Under the pieces are notes generated by a model. The model was not told the origin of the DNA, made no database searches, and was given only the letters and a program-made list of their open reading frames with translations. This document shows positions 6,755 to 14,383 of a stretch of 64,000 bases of DNA, piece after piece. Location of the stretch: NCBI RefSeq assembly GCF_008365275.1, contig NZ_CP043504.1, positions 744,001-808,000 on the forward strand. Reading direction: 5' to 3'. The DNA comes from Protaetiibacter larvae (GTDB lineage: Bacteria > Actinomycetota > Actinomycetes > Actinomycetales > Microbacteriaceae). The translations under genes were made by a program, and so were the position numbers. The first letter of the stretch is position 1, and the number at the start of each line of letters is the position of its first letter.

Positions 6755-8173
6755 ATGAACACCCTGTCGGCGCGGGCATTGGCCTTGCTCATGGTGGATT
6801 GGCGCGGATCCAATGGACCGGCGTATGCGGCGCTCGCCGATCGCGTGCGCCTGCTCGTGCTCGACGGGCGCATCCCGCTCGGCACGCGCCTGCCCGCCGA
6901 ACGCGAGCTCGCCGCGCAGCTCGGCCTGAGCCGCACCACCGTCTCGGCCGCCTACGCCGAGCTGCGCGACACCGGCTACCTCGACTCGGTCCGCGGCTCC
7001 GGCAGCACCGCGCGGCTTCCGCGCGACGGCGGCGTCGACCTCGACCTGCTCGCCGAGGCACCGCTCGACTTCTCCAAGGCATCCCTCCCCGCGTTGCCTG
7101 CGGTCGCGCAGGCCGCGCAGGCCGCGGTCGACCGGCTGCCGAGCTTCCTCGGCGACAGCGGCTTCGACCCCTTCGGGATGCTCGTGCTGCGCCGCGCGAT
7201 CGCCGAGCGCTACACGGCGCGGGGCCTGCCGACGGCCCCCGAGGAGCTGATGATCACGGTGGGCGCGCAGGCCGCCATCCACCTGCTCGCGCGCACCCTG
7301 CTCGCCCGCGGCGACCGGGCGATCGTCGAGTCGCCCGGCTATCCGCACGCCTTCGAGGCCCTCAAGTCGGCGGGCGCGCGACTCGTGCCGGTGGCCGTCA
7401 CGACCGACGACGGCTGGGACGTCGCCGGCCTCGAGCAGGCCTTCCAGCGCACGAGCCCCACGGTCGCCTACCTCATGCCCGAGTTCCAGAACCCCACCGG
7501 CAAGACGATGGACGACGACCTCCGCGCCCGCGTGGCGGCCCTCGCCGAGCGCGAGGGGACGACGATCATCGTCGACGAGACCATGACAGGTCTCGGGCTC
7601 GACGGTCAGGATCGGCCGCTGCCGTTCCCGGTCAATCGCGGTGTCGTGGTCATCGGATCGGTCGGCAAGTCGATCTGGGGCGGGCTGCGGATCGGATGGG
7701 TGCGCGCCGAGCGCGAGCTCATCCAGCGGATGGCGCGCGTGCGGTTCGCGAGCGACCTGGGCACCCCCATCCTCGACCAGCTCATCGTGGCCGAGCTCGT
7801 GCCCGACTACGAGCAGATCCTCGCGGGGCGTCGTGCCTACCTGCGGCAGGGCCGCGACCACCTCACCCGGCGGCTGCGCGCGGCGCTGCCGCAGTGGCGC
7901 GTGCCGCACGTGGAGGGCGGCATCGTCGCCTGGGTGAACCTCGGCGCGCCGCTCAGCTCGCAGCTCGCGCTCGCCGCGCGCAACGAAGGGCTCGTGATCG
8001 GAGCCGGGCCGCGCTTCGGGCTCGACGGCGTCTTCGAGCGCTTCCTGCGCATCCCGTTCGGGCAGCCCGCCGACCAGATCGATCAGGCCGTCGTCGCCCT
8101 CGCCTCCGCCTGGTCGTCGGTGGCCCGCCACACCGTCCGCCTCGACGACGCCGAGCTCGCCCACGTCGTGTAG
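6755..8173 (+). CDS. MocR-type GntR/aminotransferase-fold transcriptional regulator (YczR-like)
   Basis: A 472-residue protein. Residues 20-90 form a GntR winged helix (RLPAERELAAQLGLSRTTVS). Residues about 115-460 form a class I aminotransferase fold. The PLP-binding lysine is in IGSVGKSIWGGLRIGW near residue 305, and the Asn/Asp/Tyr cofactor contacts (EFQNPTGKTM, IIVDETM) are present. The N-terminal WRGSNGPAYAALADR motif is typical of actinobacterial MocR proteins. It probably senses PLP or an amino-acid aldimine and regulates the divergent YczE-like gene. The start is ATG with a -10 box 6 nt away. Confidence 0.9.
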   Translation: MNTLSARALALLMVDWRGSNGPAYAALADRVRLLVLDGRIPLGTRLPAERELAAQLGLSRTTVSAAYAELRDTGYLDSVRGSGSTARLPRDGGVDLDLLAEAPLDFSKASLPALPAVAQAAQAAVDRLPSFLGDSGFDPFGMLVLRRAIAERYTARGLPTAPEELMITVGAQAAIHLLARTLLARGDRAIVESPGYPHAFEALKSAGARLVPVAVTTDDGWDVAGLEQAFQRTSPTVAYLMPEFQNPTGKTMDDDLRARVAALAEREGTTIIVDETMTGLGLDGQDRPLPFPVNRGVVVIGSVGKSIWGGLRIGWVRAERELIQRMARVRFASDLGTPILDQLIVAELVPDYEQILAGRRAYLRQGRDHLTRRLRAALPQWRVPHVEGGIVAWVNLGAPLSSQLALAARNEGLVIGAGPRFGLDGVFERFLRIPFGQPADQIDQAVVALASAWSSVARHTVRLDDAELAHVV

Positions 8174-8221
8174 CGCCGAGACGCGGCGAGTGGTCCCCTC
8201 CGGCGGCCCACATCCTCGAAT

Positions 8222-8239
8222 GGCTCCCCGAAGGGAGCC
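8222..8239 (+). terminator. Short stem-loop after the MocR gene
   Basis: GGCTCCC-CGAA-GGGAGCC is a perfect 7-bp stem with a four-base loop, 49 bp after the MocR stop. No T-run follows, so intrinsic termination is uncertain. The rest of 8174-8372 shows nothing recognisable apart from the leader of the RND gene. Confidence 0.35.
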
Positions 8240-8372
8240 GCTCGACGGGGCTCCGCATACAGGCAATTCCGAGAATCGGGGATGGGGGCGCGTGGGATAG
8301 TTGCACGAAGTGCACGGCGGCGTGCGCATCTCCAGTCGCGCCGAGCGCGGCATCCACAGCCCTGGGAGAACC

Positions 8373-11300
8373 GTGTCACTGCTTTCGGTGTTCAGTCTGC
8401 GCAACCGTGCCCTCATCGCCCTGCTCACCATCGTGGTGGCGCTGTTCGGCGGGTACGCGCTCACCGCGCTCAAGCTCGAGCTTTTCCCCTCGCTCACGCT
8501 GCCGAACGTCACCATCATCACGACCTACCCGGGGGCGAGCCCGGATGTCGTCGAGAACGACGTGTCCACGCCCATCGAGAGCGCCATCCAGGGCATCGAG
8601 GGCCTCGACTCCAGCTCGGCCACCTCGTCATCGGGCGTCTCGACGGTGCAGGCCTCCTTCGTGTTCGGCACCGACCTCACCCGCGCCGAGCAGAAGGTCG
8701 AGCTCGCCGTGGGCCGCATCGGCTCGCAGCTGCCGGATGCGGTCGACCCGCAGGTGGTCACCTTCTCGATCGGGGACTTCCCGGTCGTGCAGCTCGGCGT
8801 CACGAGCGACCTCGACCCCGCCGACCTCGCGTCTCGCCTCGAGACCGTCGCGGTGCCCGCCCTCGAGCAGACCGACGGCGTGAGCTCGGCCACCACCTAC
8901 GGCGCCTCGGGGCAGCGCATCACGATCACCCCGGATGCGACCGAGCTGGCGCTGCACGGACTCAGCACCCAGGCCATCCGCGATGCCCTGCAGGCCAACG
9001 GTGCCCTGCTCGCCGCCGGCACGATCGACGACGGCGACCAGACCCTGACCGTGCAGTCGGGTACCAAGATCGTGTCGACCGAGGAGCTCGAGCAGCTGCC
9101 GCTGCTGGGGGGACCGACCGCCCCGGCGGCGCCCGGCGCCCCGACCCCCGCCGCCGAGCCCGTCACGATCGGCGACGTCGCCGAGGTCGCGATCGTCGAG
9201 AACCCGATCACCGGCATCTCGCGCGTCAACGGCGAGCCCTCGCTCACGGTCGCCATCACCAAGACCCCCGCGGGCAACACGGTGGAGGTGTCGCGCGCGG
9301 TCAACGCCCAGCTCGACGATCTGGCCGCCCAGCTCGGCGGCAACACGACGTTCACGGTGATCTTCGACCAGGCGCCCTTCATCGAGAGCTCGATCAACTC
9401 GCTCGCCACCGAGGGTCTGCTGGGTCTCGGCTTCGCCGTGATCGTCATCTTCATCTTCCTGCTGTCGATCCGCTCGACCCTCGTCGCGGCGATCTCGATC
9501 CCGGTCTCGGTGCTCATCACCTTCGTGGCGATGCTCGCCACCGGCTACTCGCTCAACGTGCTCACCCTCGGCGCGCTCACGATCGCGATCGGTCGCGTCG
9601 TGGACGACTCGATCGTCGTCATCGAGAACATCAAGAGACACCTCGGCCTCGGCGAGGACAAGAAGGCCGCGATCCTCGCGGGCGTCAAGGAGGTCGCGGT
9701 CGCCGTCACGGCATCCACCGTCACGACCGTCGCCGTCTTCCTGCCGATCGCCCTCGTCGGCGACATCACGGGTGAGCTGTTCCGTCCGTTCGCCCTCACC
9801 GTGACGATCGCGCTCGCGGCGTCTCTGTTCGTCGCTCTCACCATCGTGCCCGTGCTCGCCTACTGGTTCCTCAAGGTGAAGCCCGTGCACGCCCACGACG
9901 CCGAGGCGGGCGACACCGCGCACCCGGCCGACGAGCTCGACCGTCCGAGCGCCCTGCAGAAGGCGTATCTGCCGATCATCCGCTGGACGGTCGGCCACCC
10001 CGCCGTCACGATCGTCGCGGCGGCCCTCGTGCTCGTCGGCACCCTCGCGCTCGTGCCCTTCGTGCCCACCAACTTCGTGGGCGGCAGCGGACAGAACACT
10101 CTCTCGATCAGCCAGACGATGCCTCCCGGCACGAGCCTCGCGGCGAAGGACGCCGCAGCCAAGCGGCTCGAGGCCGCGCTTCAGGATGTCGACGGCCTCG
10201 AGACCGTGCAGGTCTCGGTGGGCTCGAGCGGCGGATCCTCGCTCTCCGCGCTCTTCGGAGGCGGCGGATCGACCACCTTCTCGATCACGACCGACGAATC
10301 CCTCGACCAGGATGAGCTGCGCGCCGACGTGCAGGACGTCATCGACGGCCTCGACGCGAGTGAGGTCGGTACCGTCTCGGTGTCGTCCGGCAGCGGCGGA
10401 GGCGGCTTCTCGAGCGACATCGCGATCGAGGTGAAGGCGCCCGACGAGGCCACCCTCGAGTCGGCGACGAGCGACATCCTCGACGCCATGACGCAGCTCG
10501 ACGTCACCCAGCAGGCCGAGTCCAACCTGTCGGAGAAGCAGCCCTACATCGCCATCCAGGTGGACCGCGAGAAGGCCGCCGCGGCCGGCCTCTCGGAGGT
10601 CGCGGTGGGCGGCATCGTCGCCGAGGCGATGCTGCCGGCCCCGCTCGGCTCGATCGAGGTGGACGGCAACACGCTCAACATCTACATCGACAACCCGAAG
10701 GCGCCCGTCACCGTGCAGGAGCTCGAGGACTTCGAGCTGCCGACCCGCACGGGGCTCGTGCCGCTCCGCGAGCTCGCGAGCGTCGAGCAGGTCGACGGCC
10801 CGGCATCCATCTCGACCCAGCGCGGCATCCGCACGGCGACCGTCTCGGTCACCCCGAGCACCGCCGACATCGGCACCGCCTCGGCGTCCGTGCAATCGGC
10901 CCTCGCCGACATCGAGCTGCCGGACGGCGTGACCGCGACCGTCGGAGGTGTCACGGCCGACCAGCAGGACGCCTTCAGTCAGCTCGGCCTCGCCCTGCTC
11001 GCGGCGATCCTCATCGTCTACACGGTCATGGTGGCGACCTTCCGCAGCCTGCGGCAGCCGCTGCTGCTGCTCGTCTCGGTGCCGTTCGCGGCGACCGGTG
11101 CGATCCTGCTGCAGCTGGCATCCGGCATCCCGCTCGGTGTCGCCTCGATCATCGGCCTGCTCATGCTCATCGGCATCGTGGTGACGAACGCGATCGTGCT
11201 CGTCGACCTCGTGAACCAATACCGCGACCGTGGGCTCGGCGTGGTGGATGCGATCGTGCACGGCGCGAGTCGTCGTCTGCGCCCGATCCTCATGACGGCG

Positions 11301-11513
11301 CTCGCCACCATCTTCGCGCTCGTGCCGATGGCGGTGGGGCTCACCGGGCACGGCGGCTTCATCTCGCAGCCGCTCGCGATCGTCGTGATCGGCGGTCTCA
11401 TCTCGTCGACCGTGCTGACGCTCATCGTGCTGCCGTCGCTCTACTCGCTCGTCGAGGGCGCGAAGGAGCGGCGCGAGATCCGTCGGGCCGCGAAGGCCGC
11501 GGTCGCCGCGTAG
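8373..11513 (+). CDS. RND superfamily efflux transporter (HAE1/SwrC-like)
   Basis: A protein of 1046 residues with the AcrB/HAE1 plan. TM1 near residues 10-30 is followed by a porter domain (FPSLTLPNVTIITTYPGASP), six TM segments near 330-530, a second porter half and the last six TMs near 860-1010. The proton-relay motif GRVVDDSIVVIENIKRH in TM4 is intact. It lacks a neighbouring membrane-fusion or outer-membrane gene, as in Gram-positive SwrC relatives that act alone. Glycine-rich inserts (ALFGGGGSTTFS; SSGSGGGGFSSD) replace part of the second porter loop. The start is GTG at 8373 with GGGAGAA upstream. Substrate is not predictable. Confidence 0.85.
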   Translation: MSLLSVFSLRNRALIALLTIVVALFGGYALTALKLELFPSLTLPNVTIITTYPGASPDVVENDVSTPIESAIQGIEGLDSSSATSSSGVSTVQASFVFGTDLTRAEQKVELAVGRIGSQLPDAVDPQVVTFSIGDFPVVQLGVTSDLDPADLASRLETVAVPALEQTDGVSSATTYGASGQRITITPDATELALHGLSTQAIRDALQANGALLAAGTIDDGDQTLTVQSGTKIVSTEELEQLPLLGGPTAPAAPGAPTPAAEPVTIGDVAEVAIVENPITGISRVNGEPSLTVAITKTPAGNTVEVSRAVNAQLDDLAAQLGGNTTFTVIFDQAPFIESSINSLATEGLLGLGFAVIVIFIFLLSIRSTLVAAISIPVSVLITFVAMLATGYSLNVLTLGALTIAIGRVVDDSIVVIENIKRHLGLGEDKKAAILAGVKEVAVAVTASTVTTVAVFLPIALVGDITGELFRPFALTVTIALAASLFVALTIVPVLAYWFLKVKPVHAHDAEAGDTAHPADELDRPSALQKAYLPIIRWTVGHPAVTIVAAALVLVGTLALVPFVPTNFVGGSGQNTLSISQTMPPGTSLAAKDAAAKRLEAALQDVDGLETVQVSVGSSGGSSLSALFGGGGSTTFSITTDESLDQDELRADVQDVIDGLDASEVGTVSVSSGSGGGGFSSDIAIEVKAPDEATLESATSDILDAMTQLDVTQQAESNLSEKQPYIAIQVDREKAAAAGLSEVAVGGIVAEAMLPAPLGSIEVDGNTLNIYIDNPKAPVTVQELEDFELPTRTGLVPLRELASVEQVDGPASISTQRGIRTATVSVTPSTADIGTASASVQSALADIELPDGVTATVGGVTADQQDAFSQLGLALLAAILIVYTVMVATFRSLRQPLLLLVSVPFAATGAILLQLASGIPLGVASIIGLLMLIGIVVTNAIVLVDLVNQYRDRGLGVVDAIVHGASRRLRPILMTALATIFALVPMAVGLTGHGGFISQPLAIVVIGGLISSTVLTLIVLPSLYSLVEGAKERREIRRAAKAAVAA

Positions 11514-11621
11514 TCGGTGGTCTCGAGACGCGTCCCGCTTCGCGGGCGCTCCTCGACCACCTCGGGTGTCCAGGTGGTCGAGGAGCGCCGCCGCAGGCGA
11601 CGCGTCTCGAGACCACCGACT
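11512..11621. repeat. 110-bp giant inverted repeat between the RND pump and the DEAD-box gene
   Basis: Outer arms of 23 bp (11512-11534 and 11599-11621) are perfect inverses containing GGTGGTCTCGAGACGCGTC. Inner arms of 17 bp, GCGCTCCTCGACCACCT (11546-11562) and its inverse (11572-11588), are also perfect. It starts inside the stop codon of the RND gene. The GGTCGAGGAGCGC and TCTCGAGACC blocks relate it to the TGATCGAG...TCGAGATC family. It may act as a strong factor-independent barrier to readthrough. Confidence 0.8.
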
Positions 11622-11870
11622 CGCGCCGCCGCGCGCGAATACGCGGGACTTTCCCAGCGCCAGCCGCTAGGGTGAACCGTCGGCTCTCGACGAACCGCGG
11701 CTCCTGCGCGCGGAAATGCACTTTGTAGGTCGAGCGGGCCGGATCGCCAACGCATCCGTTGGTGAGGAATTCCACGAGGAAAACGGCCCCGGTCTACGTC
11801 TGCCCGGGTTCTCGCCGCGCGCGTCGCTTTCGCGCGCGTCGCACACTCATGAACACCGGAGAACATCACC
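11622..11870 (+). promoter_or_regulatory. Promoter and long 5' leader of the DEAD-box helicase gene
   Basis: About 250 bp with no convincing ORF. TAGGGT (11668-11673) is a possible -10. Downstream are GTTGGTGAGGAATTCCACG and a pyrimidine/CG-rich stretch (GCGCGCGTCGCTTTCGCGCGC is locally self-complementary). RNA helicase genes often have long regulated leaders for cold induction; here that is only inference. Confidence 0.3.
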
Positions 11871-13904
11871 ATGCCTTACTCACCCCGTCAGCACACCGGA
11901 GGCGCCGCCAAGAAGGGCGCCCCGAAGAAGGTGGGCGGCCCGAGCGCCAAGCACCGCGGCTACAACCCCGAGGCGGATGCCGCCCGCGGCGCCAAGAAGC
12001 CGCGCTGGAACAGCGAGCAGCGCGTCGCCAACGGCCGCGGCGCCGAGCGTCCGCGCGGCCAGCGCCCCGAGCGCGGCGAGGACGGCCGCCCCAACTGGGA
12101 GCCCCGCGGCAAGGATGCTCGCGCATCCGTCGAGCGCGCCCCCGCCGCGCGCAGGCGCGACACCGGTTACGGCGAGCGTTCGCGCGACGACCGCGGCTAC
12201 AGCGACCGCCCGCGCGCCGAGCGCCCGCACGGCGACCGGCCGCACCGCCTCGCCGGCGACCGCCCGCAGCGCGGCAGCTACGGCGACGAGCGCCCCCGTC
12301 GCGACGACCGTCCGTCGTCCGGCGACCGTCCCCGCTACGAGGATCGCACCCGTCGCGACGAGCGCCCGCGTTACGACAATGACCGTCCGCAGCGTCCCGC
12401 GCGCTCGGAGGAGCGTCCGCGGTTCGACGCCGACCGCCCGCGTCGCGACGACCGCCCGCGTTACGACAACGACCGTCCCCGGTTCGACGCCGACCGTCCC
12501 CGTCGCGACCGCGACGACCGTCCGGCCCGCAGCTTCGACAGCGACCGTCCGCGTCGCGAGTACGGCGACCGTCCGCGCCGCGACGACGACCGCCGCGGAG
12601 GCTACGACCGCCCGCGCTCCGACGACCGCCGTCCGGCGCGCGACGACCGCGAGTCGTACACGCCGCGCCCGGTCGTCGAGGACGTCGTGCTCGAGCGCCT
12701 CGAAGCGCAGGCCACCCTCGCCTCGGACGTCGAGGGCGTGACCTTCGCCGACCTCGGCCTCGGCCAGAACATCGTGCGCGAGCTCGCCGAGCTCGGCGCC
12801 ACCGCGCCGTTCGCCATCCAGGCCGCCACCATCCCCGACGTGCTGTCGGGCGGCGACGTGCTCGGCCGCGGCCGCACCGGCTCCGGCAAGACCATCGCCT
12901 TCGGCGCCCCCCTCGTGGAGCGGCTGCTGAAGCTGCAGGCCGGCGACAACCGCCGCCGCGAGTTCGGCCGCGCCCCGCGCGCGCTCATCCTCGCGCCGAC
13001 CCGCGAGCTCGCCCTGCAGATCGACCGCACCGTGCAGCCGATCGCGCGCAGCGTCGGCCTGTTCACCACCCAGATCTACGGCGGCGTCCCCTACGCCCGC
13101 CAGCTGGGCGCACTCGAGCGCGGCGTCGACATCGTCATCGGCACCCCCGGACGCATCCAGGACCTCTCCGCATCCGGTCGCCTCGACCTGTCGCAGGTGG
13201 TCATCACGGTGCTCGACGAGGCCGACCACATGTGCGAGCTGGGCTTCGCCGAGCCGGTCACCGAGATCCTCGACCGCACGGCCGAGGGCGGGCAGCGCCT
13301 GCTGTTCTCCGCGACCCTCGACAAGGGCGTGGCCGACATCGTCGACCGCTACCTCAAGGACCCGGCCGTGCACGAGGTGGCCGGCGAGGACCAGGCGAGC
13401 TCCACGATCGAGCATCGTGTCCTGCTGCTCGACCAGCGCGACAAGCAGGAGGTGCTCATCGAGCTCGCCTCCGGCCCCGGCAAGAAGCTCGTCTTCGCGC
13501 GCACCCGCGCCTTCGCGGAGCAGCTCGCCGACCTGCTCGACGACGCCGGCATCCGCGCCGAGTCGATTCACGGCGACCTCACCCAGTCGCGCCGCCAGCG
13601 TGCGCTCGAGAAGTTCTCCTCGGGCCGGGTCACGGCGCTCGTCGCCACGGATGTCGCCGCGCGCGGCATCCACGTCGACGACGTCGCGCTCGTGATCCAG
13701 GCGGATGCGCCCGACGAGTACAAGGCCTACCTGCACCGCGCCGGCCGCACCGGCCGCGCCGGCAAGGACGGCCTCGTGGTCACGCTCGTGCCGCGCAACC
13801 GTCGCCGCCGCACCGAGGAGCTGCTGCAGCGCGCCGACATCGTCGCCGAGTGGACCCCGGTCGTGCCGGGCGACGCGATCATCGAGGAGCTCGCCGGGCG
13901 GTAG
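11871..13904 (+). CDS. DEAD-box ATP-dependent RNA helicase with Arg/Asp-rich N-terminal tail
   Basis: A 677-residue protein. Residues 1-265 are intrinsically disordered, first Lys/Gly/Ala-rich and then repeated DRPRRD, RYDNDRP and RFDADRP units. The helicase core (about 280-660) has a Q-motif region, GRGRTGSGKT (Walker A), PTRELALQI, TPGRIQDL, VLDEADHM (DEAD), FSATL (SAT), ARGIHVDD and HRAGRTGRAGK. Most actinobacterial homologues carry the basic tail at the C-terminus; this one has it in front. It likely unwinds structured mRNA or rRNA, for instance at low temperature. Tandem DNA repeats of about 60-100 bp in 12360-12540 encode part of the tail. Confidence 0.9.
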   Translation: MPYSPRQHTGGAAKKGAPKKVGGPSAKHRGYNPEADAARGAKKPRWNSEQRVANGRGAERPRGQRPERGEDGRPNWEPRGKDARASVERAPAARRRDTGYGERSRDDRGYSDRPRAERPHGDRPHRLAGDRPQRGSYGDERPRRDDRPSSGDRPRYEDRTRRDERPRYDNDRPQRPARSEERPRFDADRPRRDDRPRYDNDRPRFDADRPRRDRDDRPARSFDSDRPRREYGDRPRRDDDRRGGYDRPRSDDRRPARDDRESYTPRPVVEDVVLERLEAQATLASDVEGVTFADLGLGQNIVRELAELGATAPFAIQAATIPDVLSGGDVLGRGRTGSGKTIAFGAPLVERLLKLQAGDNRRREFGRAPRALILAPTRELALQIDRTVQPIARSVGLFTTQIYGGVPYARQLGALERGVDIVIGTPGRIQDLSASGRLDLSQVVITVLDEADHMCELGFAEPVTEILDRTAEGGQRLLFSATLDKGVADIVDRYLKDPAVHEVAGEDQASSTIEHRVLLLDQRDKQEVLIELASGPGKKLVFARTRAFAEQLADLLDDAGIRAESIHGDLTQSRRQRALEKFSSGRVTALVATDVAARGIHVDDVALVIQADAPDEYKAYLHRAGRTGRAGKDGLVVTLVPRNRRRRTEELLQRADIVAEWTPVVPGDAIIEELAGR

Positions 13905-13960
13905 TCGCCCGGACTTCAGGTGATCGACGCACCCCGCACCCCGCACCCCGGTGCGTCCGT

Positions 13961-14046
13961 GCGAGAAATGCAGGAGATTCCGGCCGTCGAGCCGCCGCCG
14001 CCCCGTGGCGGCGGACCCCGGCCGCGGATTCTCCTGCATTTCTGGC
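13961..14046. repeat. AAATGCAGGAG palindromic element, copy 1
   Basis: AGAAATGCAGGAGA (13964-13977) and its perfect inverse TCTCCTGCATTTCT (14030-14043) enclose a second stem built from CCGCCGCC and GGCGGCGG. Copies with the same arm core lie at 30555-30644 and 59837-59925. It lies downstream of the helicase gene. Confidence 0.85.
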
Positions 14047-14383
14047 ATGAGGCAGGAGTGCGAGGGGTGCGGGTGAGCCGCGCTCGCGACGCAGCGGACC
14101 GCCTCAGCGGGAGAACGGATGCGGCCCGCGGGCGCCATCCCACTGGCGCCCACGGGCCGTCTTGCGGCCGTGCACCGCGGGGTTCTGGGGCTTAAAGAAG
14201 GTTCGGGGGGTCGCCGCCCCCCGACGGCGCCCCCCGCTCCGGATTCCCCCCAGATATCCGGTATTACCTTGAGAAGAAAGGTAACCACCGGGTAAGCATT
14301 CCGCGATCACCCCGAAGTGGGGGCACCCGTGCGGGGGTGGATGGGGGCCGACGGCTGTCGCAGGCGCCGGGTAGCGTGGGCGC
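14047..14383. other. Intergenic region with a possible micro-ORF and a small hairpin
   Basis: On the minus strand an open frame ends at 14104 and encodes, near its end, KPQNPAVHGRKTARGRQWDG followed by ARGPHPFSR. It reads like a real small basic protein, but no convincing ATG or ribosome binding site is present before about 14205. An AT-richer patch at 14240-14300 includes TTACCTT-GAGAAGA-AAGGTAA. Near the right end, TAGCGT (14372-14377) is the -10 box of recQ. Confidence 0.3.

Noticed and set aside
8301-8372. Upstream start for the RND transporter
   Set aside because: The extra residues are not TM1-like, and GGGAGAA is positioned for the GTG at 8373.
12300-12600. Regular short repeats considered as a CRISPR array
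   Set aside because: The repeats are coding, of unequal spacing and in frame with the helicase; no cas genes.
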